Source: Burkholderia sp. Bp8992 (GTDB taxonomy: Bacteria; Pseudomonadota; Gammaproteobacteria; Burkholderiales; Burkholderiaceae). From it: DNA of 64,000 bases. A program made the position numbers and the translations under genes. A model generated the notes under the pieces. The model was not told the DNA's origin. It made no database searches and was given only the letters and a program-made list of their open reading frames with translations. Numbering within the stretch: position 1 is the stretch's first letter; every line of letters begins with the position of its first letter. Positions 29,175 to 38,062 of this stretch are shown piece after piece. The DNA is taken from assembly GCF_003853705.1 (NCBI RefSeq), contig NZ_QTQI01000026.1:1-64000 (forward strand), read 5' to 3'.

Positions 29175-30335
29175 TCAGAACCGGTGGCGCAACCCGAGGT
29201 TGACGATGCCCTGCGTGCGTGTGCCGCCGTAGCCGTATGAGCCGATCGATGCCTGCGCCGTTTGCGTGCCGCCGTCGAGCGTGCGCTGTTCGCCGTTCGC
29301 GCGCTGCCACGCGCCGACCGCATAGAGATCGGTGCGCTTCGACAGCACGTAGTCGGCGCCGGCGGACACCTGATGGTAGGTCGCGCCCGTATCGCCGCGG
29401 GCGCGCGTGTAGCTGTAGCCGACGCCGACGAGCAGGCTGGGCGTTGCCTGATAGTTGAAGAAGCCGCGCGCGGTGTCGTACTTCTGCGTGCTGCGGAACG
29501 CGGACATCGCGTCGGCCTTGTACAGTGCATTGCTGTAGTCGATGCCCACCGCGAACGGCGCGAAGTTGTAGCGCAACGCACCGCGCGCGATGCCGATCGC
29601 TTTCGCGGAAATGTAGCCGCCGTTGACCAGCGATCCGTCGAACGTGCCGTCGGACGTGCCGTTCCAGCCGGTGCGGATGCCGTCGGCGAGCGCTGAACGG
29701 TTGGCCGCGTAATAGTAGCCGCCCGCGACGTCGACGGGGCCGTTGCTGTACGACAGGCCGGCCGACCAGGTCTGGCCCGCACCGCTCTTGCCGGCCACGC
29801 CGCCGAGCGCGTACATGCCGACGAACTGGAATCCGCCGATCACGGGTGACGTGTACTTCACCGCGTTGTCGGTGCGCGACGACGTGTCGTAGTTGTCGAC
29901 GTCGCCAGGTGTCGCGTACACGCTGCCGAAGTAGAAGTCGCCGGTGACCGGCCATGCGACGTCCGCCAGCGCGTCGTACTGGCGGCCGAGCGTCAGCGTG
30001 CCCCAGCGCGCGCTTTCGAGGCCGACGAACGCCTGCCGGCCGAACATCCGCTTGCCCTGGCCGAGTTCGCCGGTGTTCGGGTTGAAGCCGTTTTCCAGCG
30101 TGAAGATCGCTTTCAGCCCGCCGCCCAGGTCTTCCGCGCCTTTCACGCCGAAGCGGTTGCCGAGCAGATTGCCGTTGCCGAGGCCGACGAGATTCCTGCC
30201 GTCCGCGTTGGCGTTCCACACGTAGGTGAGCGACGTATCGAACAGGCCGTACAGCGTGACTTCCGACGCATGCGCCGCATGGGCGGCCGCGAGCAGCGTA
30301 CCCGACATCATGACGAGCCGAACTGGAGTTTTCAT
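29175..30335 (-). CDS. Gram-negative porin (OpcP/OmpC type)
   Basis: A 386-residue outer-membrane general porin of the Burkholderia/Neisseria type. The signal peptide MKTPVRLVMMSGTLLAAAHAAHA is followed by SEVTLYGLFDTSLTYV, the standard first strand. The FGVKGAEDLGGGLKAIFTLENGF segment and GRQAFVGLESARWGTLTLGRQYD are typical. It ends with GIVNLGLRHRF, the C-terminal Phe signature used for barrel assembly. The start at 30335 is set by the signal peptide. A CusR-like box lies 136 bases upstream, so metal-dependent expression is possible. A terminator is at 28989. Confidence 0.9.
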   Translation of the reverse strand: MKTPVRLVMMSGTLLAAAHAAHASEVTLYGLFDTSLTYVWNANADGRNLVGLGNGNLLGNRFGVKGAEDLGGGLKAIFTLENGFNPNTGELGQGKRMFGRQAFVGLESARWGTLTLGRQYDALADVAWPVTGDFYFGSVYATPGDVDNYDTSSRTDNAVKYTSPVIGGFQFVGMYALGGVAGKSGAGQTWSAGLSYSNGPVDVAGGYYYAANRSALADGIRTGWNGTSDGTFDGSLVNGGYISAKAIGIARGALRYNFAPFAVGIDYSNALYKADAMSAFRSTQKYDTARGFFNYQATPSLLVGVGYSYTRARGDTGATYHQVSAGADYVLSKRTDLYAVGAWQRANGEQRTLDGGTQTAQASIGSYGYGGTRTQGIVNLGLRHRF

Positions 30336-30470
30336 GGTGTGCCCCTGAAGTTCAAGAAGATCGTTTCGTGGATCGCTCGATGCCGGCGCGGAGCCTGTGG
30401 TGGCAGGCCGGAATATCGCGATCGCGCTGGCGATTCTGGAAAGCGTTCGGATCGTGGAGGTGAGCGACAA

Positions 30471-30486
30471 ATGAGAAAAATGTCAT
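30471..30486. promoter_or_regulatory. CusR-like box upstream of porin
   Basis: ATGAGAAAAATGTCAT matches the classical ATGACA/TGTCAT form at 11 of 12 arm positions. It is 136 bases before the porin start and 179 before the DUF4148 start. Confidence 0.5.
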
Positions 30487-30555
30487 CGCCGTGTCATGTG
30501 TGCTGCATCGAGCGATAAATTTCATTCGGACTGCGATGAAGGGGATGAGGGGGCG

Positions 30556-30571
30556 GTGACGAAACCGTCAT
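30556..30571. promoter_or_regulatory. CusR-like box upstream of DUF4148 gene
   Basis: GTGACGAAACCGTCAT differs from the perfect copy at 28577 only at the first base and within the spacer. It lies 79 bases before the ATG at 30650. Confidence 0.55.
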
Positions 30572-30649
30572 GCTGCGATCACGATTCCGCACCGGCGCCG
30601 GCTCAAAGTGAACGCTCCCGTCACGGATTTCCAGCAAGGAGCAAGCAAC

Positions 30650-30925
30650 ATGAACATTCCGCGCCCGGTGATCGCCGTCGCAGTTGCCGCACTATCGATT
30701 GCGGCCTTCTCACAGGCGGTGGCCGCCCAATCCAGGACTCGGCAGGAAGTGCGTCAGGAACTGGTGCGCGCGCGCCACGACGGCGTGATCCCGAGCCCGA
30801 ATCACGATTACCCGACGAGCCCGGCTGCTATCGCGCGGAATCAGGACATTCATCGCTCGACTGTTCACCGCGGCGAGCAGGCGCCGATGGTCGATGCGCA
30901 CGACAACCGTTTTGCGGTTCGTTGA
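30650..30925 (+). CDS. Secreted DUF4148 protein
   Basis: A 91-residue exported protein, paralogous to the one at 28149: signal peptide to about residue 25 (SQAVAAQ) and the DUF4148 pattern SRTRQEVRQELVRARHDGVIPSPNHDYPTSPAAIARNQDIH. A strong AAGGAGC ribosome site precedes the ATG at 30650, so the start 42 bases earlier is rejected. A CusR-like box lies 79 bases upstream. Function is unknown; the two copies flank the porin and lipoprotein genes and share the putative operator. Confidence 0.85.
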   Translation: MNIPRPVIAVAVAALSIAAFSQAVAAQSRTRQEVRQELVRARHDGVIPSPNHDYPTSPAAIARNQDIHRSTVHRGEQAPMVDAHDNRFAVR

Positions 30926-30991
30926 TCGTTCATTCACGGCCGGGCGGCGCGATGCGCGTCGGCCGTATCCATATGTGGAAAGGAGCGTGTC

Positions 30992-31495
30992 ATGCGCAAT
31001 ATCGCGAAAGGAATCGTGCTGGCGGCGTGTCTTATGTCGACGACGGCGATGGCGGCCGGCTGGCCGGAACGTGCGCTGTCGCACGCGCCCGCCCATGACG
31101 TCGGCAGCCGTGCGAACGAGCGGATGCGCTGCGAATTCGCGGCCGTGCCCGCCGGCGCGTGGACCGCGACGTTCACGCGAGGGCAATGCGAGGTCGGCAA
31201 CGGCCGGCTGACGTTCGTGCCGGCCGATGCCGGAAGCGAGTCGACGATGACGGAGAAGCGGATCGTGCTCGGCGATGTCCGTACCGCATCGCATCAGTCG
31301 CGCAAGCTGAAGGAACAGCTGCAGTTGACGACGCGCGATGAAGTCATCGCACTGAACGTGCTGACAGACGACGGCAGCCGCAAGTCGCGCGAACATGCGA
31401 TCGACCTGTGGGCCGCGTTGCGCAACGCGGGCGTCACGCCCGTGAACGGCATGCGTATCGTCGATACGTATCCGACGGGCGCGACGACGTGGTAG
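30992..31495 (+). CDS. Secreted protein of unknown function
   Basis: The 167-residue protein has a signal peptide, MRNIAKGIVLAACLMSTTAMA, and a mature part with two Cys (MRCEFAAV and RGQCEVGN). It ends with an alpha/beta stretch, SREHAIDLWAALRNAGVTPVNGMRIVDTYPTG, that looks like a small folded domain. No family recognised. It follows the DUF4148 gene by 66 bases with its own GGAAAGGAG ribosome site and is probably co-transcribed with it. It converges on the ZIP gene. Confidence 0.65.
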   Translation: MRNIAKGIVLAACLMSTTAMAAGWPERALSHAPAHDVGSRANERMRCEFAAVPAGAWTATFTRGQCEVGNGRLTFVPADAGSESTMTEKRIVLGDVRTASHQSRKLKEQLQLTTRDEVIALNVLTDDGSRKSREHAIDLWAALRNAGVTPVNGMRIVDTYPTGATTW

Positions 31496-31509
31496 CCGGC
31501 GCGTACGGC

Positions 31510-32235
31510 TTATCCGGCCTTCACCGACCCTTCGAGCAGGAAGAACACGATGAAGCCGATGAAGAACGCGGCCGTTGCGAACGGCGTTTCGGGCACCTCG
31601 TGGGCTTCGACCAGCAGTTCTTCGGTCACGAGGTACAGCAGCGCGACAGTGCCGAGCCCGAGCAGCGCCGCGTAGAGGTTCGCCGGCAGGCCGGCAAACG
31701 CGGCGTTGCCGGCCACGGCCGCGAGGCTCAGCAGCGCCGCGAGCCCGACCGGCACGGCAATGGATAACAGCCGGCCGATGCCTGCGGCGGCAAGCGCCGC
31801 GCTGACCGACAGCGCGAGGAACAGCACTTCGAGCGTCAGCGCGACGGTCAGGATGATGCCGCTTTCGTCGCTGGCCGAGAACGCGATGCCGAGCACGAGG
31901 CCGTCGACGACGAGGTCGATCGCGGTGACGACGATCAGGCTCACGGGCAGCCGCGTTTCCTCGAAGCGCGTCTCGATCGCGCCCGACAGCGCGCGGATCG
32001 CGAGCATCAGCGCGAGGCCGAGCACGAACCCGACGACGACCGGAAACAGCGCATGCGCGCGGTCTTGCGGCAGCAGTTCGAGCGCGGCGGCCGCGAACAC
32101 GATGCCGCCGGCGAAATGCTGGATGACGCTCGACGTCTTCGGGCCGGGCGCACGCCACGCGGCCGCGAGGGCGCCGAAACAGGCCGCCAGCACGGGCGGT
32201 AACGTGAGCAGCGCAAGCTTCGCGGTCGGTGTCAT
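31510..32235 (-). CDS. ZIP-family metal transporter
   Basis: A 241-residue membrane protein with about eight helices. ZIP signatures are HFAGGIVFAAAALELLP (helix 2), DLVVDGLVLGIAFSAS (helix 4, with the metal-site Asp/Asp in place of His/Asn) and EELLVEAHE near the C-terminal third. ZIP proteins move divalent metals, mainly zinc, into the cytoplasm. It sits close to the CzcCBA-like efflux genes and may take part in the same metal balance, though no shared operator was seen before it. The altered helix-4 residues mean metal specificity is uncertain. Confidence 0.8.
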   Translation of the reverse strand: MTPTAKLALLTLPPVLAACFGALAAAWRAPGPKTSSVIQHFAGGIVFAAAALELLPQDRAHALFPVVVGFVLGLALMLAIRALSGAIETRFEETRLPVSLIVVTAIDLVVDGLVLGIAFSASDESGIILTVALTLEVLFLALSVSAALAAAGIGRLLSIAVPVGLAALLSLAAVAGNAAFAGLPANLYAALLGLGTVALLYLVTEELLVEAHEVPETPFATAAFFIGFIVFFLLEGSVKAG

Positions 32236-32397
32236 GAGGCCCCTCGGCGGTTGGCGTGCCGCAGCGCAGGCTGCGTCGCACGATCGTACGCGCCGGGCGT
32301 CGCCCCGGCATCAACCGGCGATTGAACACCTTGAAGCCGCTTCAAGGTCAAGGCATTTGACGCGGGGCGCACCGGTCGGCCGGCACGCCCGTTCCGG

Positions 32398-33693
32398 TCA
32401 AAGCTGCGCGAGCGCCTGGTCGAGGTCGGCGAGCAGGTCGTCGATATGCTCGATGCCGATCGACAGCCGCACCGTTTCTTCCTTCACGCCGGCCTTCGCG
32501 AGTTCGGCCGGCGACAGCTGCCGGTGCGTCGTCGACGCGGGGTGCGTCGCGAGCGACTTCGTGTCGCCGATGTTGACGAGCCGCGTGAACAGCTTCAGCG
32601 CGTCCTGGAACTTCGCGCCGCCGTCGCGGCCGCCTTTCACGCCGAACGTCAGGATGCCCGGCGCGCGGCCCGACAGGTAGCGTGCGACGAGCGGATGGTC
32701 GGGGTGATCGGGCAGGCCCGCATAGTTCACCCACTCGACGTGCTCGTGGCGCGCGAGATGCTGCGCGATCTTCAGCGCGTTGTCGCTGATCCGCTCGATA
32801 CGCAATGCCAGCGTCTCGATGCCCTGCAGGATCTGGAACGCGTTGAACGGCGAGATCGCCGCGCCCATGTTGCGCAGCGGCACCACGCGCGCGCGGCCGA
32901 TGTAGGCGGCCGGCCCGAACGCTTCCGTATAGACGACGCCGTGGTAGCTGACGTCCGGCTCGTTCAGCCGCTTGAAGCGGTCGGCATGGTCGGCCCACGG
33001 GAACTTGCCGGAATCGACGATCGCGCCGCCGAGGCTCGTGCCGTGCCCGCCGAGATATTTCGTCAGCGAGTGCACGACGATGTCCGCGCCGTGCTCGAAC
33101 GGGCGCAGCAGGTACGGCGACGGCACCGTGTTGTCGACGATCAGCGGGATGCCGTGGCGATGCGCGACTTCCGCGAGCGCGGCGATGTCGGTGACGTTGC
33201 CGAGCGGGTTGCCGACCGATTCCGCGAAGATCGCCTTCGTGCGCGCATCGATCAGCGGTCCGAACGACGCGGGGTCGCGCGGATCGGCGAAGCGCGTGGT
33301 GATCCCGTACTGCGGCAGCGTGTGCGCGAACAGGTTGTAGGTGCCGCCGTACAGCGAACTCGCGGACACGATGTTGTCGCCGGCTTCGGCGATCGTCTGG
33401 ATCGCGTACGTGACGGCGGACTGGCCCGATGCCAGCGCCAGCGCGCCGATGCCGCCCTCGAGCGCGGCGATCCGCTGCTCGAGCACGTCCGTGGTCGGGT
33501 TCATGATCCGCGTATAGATGTTGCCCTGGACCTTCAGGTCGAACAGGTCGGCGCCGTGCTGCGTGTCGTCGAATGCGTATGCAACGGTCTGGTAGATCGG
33601 GACGGCGACCGCGCGCGTGGTCGGGTCGGGGCGATAACCGCCGTGCACGGCGATGGTTTCGAGACGCCAGTTCGGATTGGCCTGATCGGTCAT
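32398..33693 (-). CDS. metY: O-acetylhomoserine aminocarboxypropyltransferase (sulfhydrylase)
   Basis: This 431-residue PLP enzyme of the Cys/Met-metabolism family makes homocysteine from O-acetylhomoserine and sulfide in methionine synthesis. Features seen are ETIAVHGGYRPDPTTRAVAVPIYQTVAYAF at the N-terminus (the standard opening), SSLYGGTYNLF, DNTVPSPYLLRPFEHGADIVVHSLTKYLGGHG with the PLP-binding Lys near residue 210, and the C-terminal SIGIEHIDDLLADL. The 50-residue insert typical of MetY over MetB is present. It is divergent from a methyltransferase, with a short dyad between them at 33763. Confidence 0.92.
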   Translation of the reverse strand: MTDQANPNWRLETIAVHGGYRPDPTTRAVAVPIYQTVAYAFDDTQHGADLFDLKVQGNIYTRIMNPTTDVLEQRIAALEGGIGALALASGQSAVTYAIQTIAEAGDNIVSASSLYGGTYNLFAHTLPQYGITTRFADPRDPASFGPLIDARTKAIFAESVGNPLGNVTDIAALAEVAHRHGIPLIVDNTVPSPYLLRPFEHGADIVVHSLTKYLGGHGTSLGGAIVDSGKFPWADHADRFKRLNEPDVSYHGVVYTEAFGPAAYIGRARVVPLRNMGAAISPFNAFQILQGIETLALRIERISDNALKIAQHLARHEHVEWVNYAGLPDHPDHPLVARYLSGRAPGILTFGVKGGRDGGAKFQDALKLFTRLVNIGDTKSLATHPASTTHRQLSPAELAKAGVKEETVRLSIGIEHIDDLLADLDQALAQL

Positions 33694-33762
33694 GGGTGCT
33701 CCGTTTGTTGTTGTGAAGGTCGAGGGTCCTGCCGTCGGGCGATTATAGGAGCACGTGCGCTG

Positions 33763-33776
33763 CGTTCCTTAGAACG
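33763..33776. promoter_or_regulatory. Dyad between metY and O-methyltransferase genes
   Basis: CGTTC and GAACG are perfect 5-bp arms around CTTA, 70 bases before metY and 67 before the methyltransferase. The site could be a shared operator. The regulator is unknown. Confidence 0.35.
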
Positions 33777-33842
33777 AATGGTTGGTTGCTTATGGGGGCG
33801 TCGCGCATAGAATGCCCTTTTCCCGCAGACGAAAGGTGCGCG

Positions 33843-34511
33843 ATGGATCAGGACCAGTGGAACCAGGTGGATGCGTATTTCTCCGCGACGCTCGTGCCGT
33901 CCGACGATGCGCTCGACGCCGCGCTGGCGGCAAGCGACGCGGCCGGGCTGCCCGCGATCAACGTCGCGCCGAACCAGGGCAAGCTGCTGCAGCTGCTCGC
34001 GACGATCCGCGGCGCGCGCCGCATCCTCGAAGTCGGCACGCTCGGCGGCTACAGCACGATCTGGCTCGCGCGCGCATTGCCGCCCGGCGGCACGCTCGTG
34101 ACGCTCGAGCTGAATCCCGAGCATGCGAAGGTCGCGACGCGGAACATCGCGCACGCCGGGTTCGCAGAGGCGGTGTCGGTGGTAGTGGGCAGCGCGAAGG
34201 AGAGCCTCGCGCGGCTCGTCGACGCCGGGGAGGCACCGTTCGATTTCATCTTCATCGATGCGGACAAGGACAACAACGCGGTCTATCTCGACGCGGCGCT
34301 GAAGCTGTCGCGGCCCGGCACGGTGATCGTCGTCGACAACGTCGTGCGGGGCGGGCGCGTGGCCGATCCGGACAATCGCGAGCCCGACGTGGTCGGCGTG
34401 CGCGCCGGGTTCGCACGCCTCGTGGCTGAACCGGCGCTCACGACGACGGCCGTGCAGACGGTCGGACAGAAGGGCTGGGACGGGTTCTCGATCTCGATCG
34501 TCGGCGCGTGA
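33843..34511 (+). CDS. Class I SAM-dependent O-methyltransferase
   Basis: A 222-residue enzyme of the catechol/caffeoyl-CoA O-methyltransferase family. SAM motif I is ILEVGTLGGYSTIWLA near residue 60, the acidic motif TLELNPEHA follows, and the metal-binding FIDADKDNNAVYLD motif is near 138. It ends GWDGFSISIVGA. Members are metal-dependent and methylate catechol-like or other hydroxyls. The start at 33843 has a GAAAGG ribosome site; an upstream in-frame ATG would overlap the regulatory gap. It converges on the DUF1176 gene. Confidence 0.85.
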   Translation: MDQDQWNQVDAYFSATLVPSDDALDAALAASDAAGLPAINVAPNQGKLLQLLATIRGARRILEVGTLGGYSTIWLARALPPGGTLVTLELNPEHAKVATRNIAHAGFAEAVSVVVGSAKESLARLVDAGEAPFDFIFIDADKDNNAVYLDAALKLSRPGTVIVVDNVVRGGRVADPDNREPDVVGVRAGFARLVAEPALTTTAVQTVGQKGWDGFSISIVGA

Positions 34512-34520
34512 CCTGACGCG

Positions 34521-35672
34521 TCAGTGCGCGCTGGCGGCCGCGTCGGCGCGGCGGTACAGGCGCGGCCACTGGTCCTGGAACAGCCCGTTGCAGGTGCCGT
34601 GCGTCGCGATGTCGTCGAGCAGGAAGCGCCGACCGTCGAAGATCCACGACGCGGTCGAGCCGCAATCGCCGGCACTGCGCAACCGCACCTTGCTCGACAG
34701 CATCGCGCTGGCCGGATCGTAGCCGGCATCGGTCAGTTCGTTCGGGAACGATGCCGAATCGAGGCCTGCGTTCGCGTTCTCGCCGAAGTTCATCGCCGTC
34801 GGCGCGTACGGTGCGGTGCGCCGGATGCGATACCACAGGTCGGTGTGGTTATACATGCTGCTGGTCTGGCACGGGATCGCGACGAGCGCCTCGTCGGCCG
34901 AGATCGCGACGGCGCTCGACGCCTTCCTGCGATCGGCCGCGGACATTTCGTCTTCGACGTCGGCCGCGCATTGCTTCACGTCGGCGCCGAATTTTGCGAG
35001 CACCGCGTCGACGAGCGGACGCTGTTCGGCCGCCGACAGGTTCGCGACGGGCGGCGGCGCCGGCGTGACCGCGGGCGGCAGCGCCGGTGCGGGCGGCACC
35101 GACGACGCAGGCTTGGTGCCGGGGCGCAGCAGCGCGGTGACCGTGCCGATGCGGCCCTGCGTATCGTCGATCAGCAGCAGCGCGGCATTCAATCCCGACA
35201 ACGGCGTACGCGCGGTGTGCGCCGATGCCGGATCGCCGAAGCTCAGCGCTTGTGCGTTGCGCGACGCGGAGAGCCAGGCGGCCACCGTCGCCGGATCGTT
35301 CGTGCGGACCCGGAACGGGTGTGCCTGGTCGTCGCTCTTGTCGCCGAACGCATGCCATTGCGCCGGCACCGCGTCGAACGGGCGGCCGTCGACGCGTGCG
35401 GTACGCAGGTCCAGCGGCGCCGACGCGTAGAGGTCGAGCGACGGTTGCGCATCGGGGCCGGCATCGCGCGTCAAGCGCAGGATGAGCGTGGGGCGGGCAT
35501 CGTCGATATCGTCCGCATGGCTTTCGGCCACGCAGCGATTGCCGTTGTCGCAGACGACCGACCAGCTCTTGAAATCGCGCTCCACCGGCGGCCGCGCGAG
35601 CGGGCGGGCCTGTGCAGCGATCGGGAAAACGGCGAGGAGGACGGCGAGGGCAAGCGGAAAACGGTGCGGCAT
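34521..35672 (-). CDS. Periplasmic DUF1176 protein
   Basis: A 383-residue exported protein with a signal peptide, MPHRFPLALAVLLAVFPIAAQA. The DUF1176 pattern follows: ERDFKSWSVVCDNGNRCVAES near residues 32-52, a middle Pro/Ala linker near 200-220, and a C-terminal WIFDGRRFLLDDIATHGTCNGL with conserved Cys. The family is a predicted periplasmic or outer-membrane-associated protein with unknown role. The start at 35672 is defined by the signal peptide; longer upstream frames are shadow. It stands alone between the methyltransferase and the RNA-repair operon. Confidence 0.78.
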   Translation of the reverse strand: MPHRFPLALAVLLAVFPIAAQARPLARPPVERDFKSWSVVCDNGNRCVAESHADDIDDARPTLILRLTRDAGPDAQPSLDLYASAPLDLRTARVDGRPFDAVPAQWHAFGDKSDDQAHPFRVRTNDPATVAAWLSASRNAQALSFGDPASAHTARTPLSGLNAALLLIDDTQGRIGTVTALLRPGTKPASSVPPAPALPPAVTPAPPPVANLSAAEQRPLVDAVLAKFGADVKQCAADVEDEMSAADRRKASSAVAISADEALVAIPCQTSSMYNHTDLWYRIRRTAPYAPTAMNFGENANAGLDSASFPNELTDAGYDPASAMLSSKVRLRSAGDCGSTASWIFDGRRFLLDDIATHGTCNGLFQDQWPRLYRRADAAASAH

Positions 35673-35906
35673 GACGGTTCGTATCGACGGTGAAAGGGCG
35701 GGCGGAAGATGCCGGACTGCAAGCGCATCGTCAGCAAGCGGTGCAGGTCGAGTGCAACGACGCGAACGGCAACAAGTATACCGCTGCCGCGAAGTGCGAT
35801 CGATGTCACGACCCGTCGCAGGCGGGTACGCGTGTTGCCGGCCGGCCGGCAACAGCGGCAGATGGACCGACGGCGCGATGCCCGCAGGCACCGCGCCGTC
35901 CGTCTT

Positions 35907-36722
35907 TCAGCGACAGTCGACCACGTCGCGCAGGAACGTGTCGAGCATCGCCACGTCGCCCCACGGCCGCTTGTATTCGCGGTCGTGTTCGGCATCGGCA
36001 AGCATCGACTCGACGAGCGCGTGGATCGCGGGCCGGCGCGGCCCGTACTCGCTTTCGTTCGCGCGCATCTTCAGCGCGAGCAACGCATCGAGTTCCATGC
36101 GCACCGCCAGCTCGTGCACGGTGCCATCGACGAGATCGGCGAAGCGCATCGGCGGCATGCCGAGCCCCATGTCGATCCAGCGCACCGCGAGCAGCGGCCG
36201 CAGCACGTACAGGTACTTCTTGTAACGCACGGTGTCGCCTTGCAGATAGCCGCGAAAGTTCTTCTTCGCCATCGCGAGGTAGTGATGGCGCCCGCGCACC
36301 GGCGAGAAGAATGCCGCCGCCAGCGACCGGAGCCGCGGCGCCCAGCGTGCATCTTCGCGATACACGACCGGCGAGTCGAGCCATTCGAGCAGCGTCGGGT
36401 TCGAGCGGCGCAGCAGTTGCAAGGCCTTGCGCAGCTCCCAGCCGCTCACGTCGAGCTCGTCGTCGAGCGGCCGCTCGATCACGTCGCGTTGCGCTTCGAC
36501 GCTCAGGTACCAGTCGCGCCGATGCACGTACACGAAGCGCACGTCGTAGTCGCTGTCCGGTGACGCGAAGCCCCAGCCGCGGCTGCCCGATTCGCACGCG
36601 AACAGCACGCTCACGTCGTGGCGGCGCTCGACTTCCGCGAGTTCCGCCATCACGCGCGCCCGCACGGCCGGGGCGACCGGATGCGCGCTGCGCACGGGCG
36701 TCATGGTGTTTTCCGTTTTCAT
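35907..36722 (-). CDS. RlaP-type nucleotidyltransferase (RNA-repair associated)
   Basis: A 271-residue member of the DNA-polymerase-beta-like nucleotidyltransferase fold. The catalytic GSRGWG is at 46-51, followed by SPDSDYDVRFVYV with the metal-binding Asp pair near 58-60. The rest matches the RlaP group (WYLSVEAQRDVIERPLDDELDVSGWELRKALQLL; GRHHYLAMAKKNFRGYL), which recurs next to RtcB in RNA-repair operons. It probably adds nucleotides to RNA ends. It is the last gene of the slipin-rtcB-nucleotidyltransferase operon, 55 bases after rtcB. The start at 36722 is preferred over the GTG/ATG forms further out; MTPV at 36704 is a weaker alternative. Confidence 0.82.
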   Translation of the reverse strand: MKTENTMTPVRSAHPVAPAVRARVMAELAEVERRHDVSVLFACESGSRGWGFASPDSDYDVRFVYVHRRDWYLSVEAQRDVIERPLDDELDVSGWELRKALQLLRRSNPTLLEWLDSPVVYREDARWAPRLRSLAAAFFSPVRGRHHYLAMAKKNFRGYLQGDTVRYKKYLYVLRPLLAVRWIDMGLGMPPMRFADLVDGTVHELAVRMELDALLALKMRANESEYGPRRPAIHALVESMLADAEHDREYKRPWGDVAMLDTFLRDVVDCR

Positions 36723-36777
36723 GGTTGTCGTTTCCCTTTCTTCGCGCGCGGCCGCCGGCCATCGGCCGCGCACCGCG

Positions 36778-38001
36778 CTATCCCTTCACGCACACCACCT
36801 GGCGCAGCGTGTACACCACTTCGACGAGGCTGCGCTGGGCCGCCATCACCGCGTCGATGTCCTTGTAGGCCATCGGGATTTCGTCGACGACGCCCGCGTC
36901 CTTCCGGCATTCGACGCCCTGCGTGGCCTTCACCTGGTCGTCGGCCGTGAAGCGGCGCTTCGCTTCGGTGCGGCTCATCGTCCGGCCCGCGCCGTGGCTG
37001 CACGAGCAGAAGCTTTCCGGGTTGCCGAGCCCGCGCACGATGAAGCTCTTCGCGCCCATCGAGCCCGGAATGATCCCCAGCTGCCCCTTCTGCGCGGACA
37101 CCGCACCCTTGCGCGTCACGAGTACGTCTTCGCCGAAGTGGCGTTCGCGCTGCACGTAGTTGTGGTGGCAGTTCACCGCGTGCTCGTCGACCGCGAACGG
37201 CTTCGCGATCACGCCGCGCGCCGCAGCGATCACCGCGTCCATCATGGCCTGCCGGTTGCGCCGTGCGTAGTCCTGCGCCCAGCCGACCGCTTCGACGTAA
37301 TCGTCGAAGTGCCGGCTGCCTTCGGTGAAATACGCGAGGTTGCGGTCCGGCAGGTTCGCGATGTGCTGGCGCATGTCGGCCTGCGCGAGTTCGATGAACA
37401 GGCTGCCGATCGCATTGCCGACGCCGCGCGAGCCGCTGTGCAGCATGAACCACACGTGGTCCGCTTCGTCGACGCACACTTCGATGAAGTGGTTGCCGGT
37501 GCCGAGCGTGCCGAGATGCGCGTAGTGGTTGGTCTTTTCCAGCCTCGGATACTTGTCGACGATCCGCTGGAAGCCCGGCTGCAGCGACTTCCACGATTCG
37601 GTCACGGCGGCCGGCGTGCGATCGCCCCACGCGCCCGGATCCCGGCGGCCCGGCGCGCGGCCGTGCGGCACCGCGCGTTCGATCGCGCTGCGCAGCCCGC
37701 CCAGCGAATCCGGCAGGTCGGACGCCGTCAGCGTCGTGCGTGCGGCCATCATCCCGCAGCCGATGTCGACGCCGACCGCGGCCGGGATGATCGCGCCCTT
37801 CGTCGGAATCACGCTGCCGATCGTCGAGCCCTTGCCGAGGTGGACGTCCGGCATCACCGCGATGTGGCTGAAGACGAACGGCATCTGCGCGGTGTTGCGC
37901 AGCTGCGCGCGCGCTTCGTCCTCGACGGCGACGCCTTGCGTCCACATCTTCACCGGCTTGCCGTTCGCCAGTTCCATTACCTGATAATCCATGCGATTCA
38001 T
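36778..38001 (-). CDS. rtcB: RNA-splicing ligase RtcB
   Basis: A 407-residue RtcB ligase that joins 2',3'-cyclic phosphate or 3'-phosphate RNA ends to 5'-OH ends using GTP and Mn2+. Conserved motifs seen are MPDVHLGKGSTIGSVIPT, GVDIGCGMMA (metal ligands Asp and Cys), LGTGNHFIEV, HSGSRGVGN, CHHNYVQ, and CSHGAGRTMSR, whose His accepts GMP. The length is that of E. coli RtcB. A ribosome site, AGGTGAG, precedes the ATG. It is the middle gene of the operon controlled by RtcR. RtcA cyclase, the usual partner, is absent from the window. Confidence 0.93.
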   Translation of the reverse strand: MNRMDYQVMELANGKPVKMWTQGVAVEDEARAQLRNTAQMPFVFSHIAVMPDVHLGKGSTIGSVIPTKGAIIPAAVGVDIGCGMMAARTTLTASDLPDSLGGLRSAIERAVPHGRAPGRRDPGAWGDRTPAAVTESWKSLQPGFQRIVDKYPRLEKTNHYAHLGTLGTGNHFIEVCVDEADHVWFMLHSGSRGVGNAIGSLFIELAQADMRQHIANLPDRNLAYFTEGSRHFDDYVEAVGWAQDYARRNRQAMMDAVIAAARGVIAKPFAVDEHAVNCHHNYVQRERHFGEDVLVTRKGAVSAQKGQLGIIPGSMGAKSFIVRGLGNPESFCSCSHGAGRTMSRTEAKRRFTADDQVKATQGVECRKDAGVVDEIPMAYKDIDAVMAAQRSLVEVVYTLRQVVCVKG

Positions 38002-38062
38002 TTGCTCACCTGATTCATTCGATCGTCCGGCGCGACACGCGTGTGCCGCGCCGGGTCCTGCA

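Larger units (their letters stand above)
30336..30649. other. Intergenic region between porin and DUF4148 gene
   Basis: About 310 bases hold the two divergent promoters and two copies of the ATGAC-N6-GTCAT-type dyad (30471 and 30556). No gene was seen. Confidence 0.55.

Noticed and set aside
31000-33690. Antisense open frames over the ZIP and metY genes
   Set aside because: They are GC-driven shadows of well-recognised genes on the minus strand.
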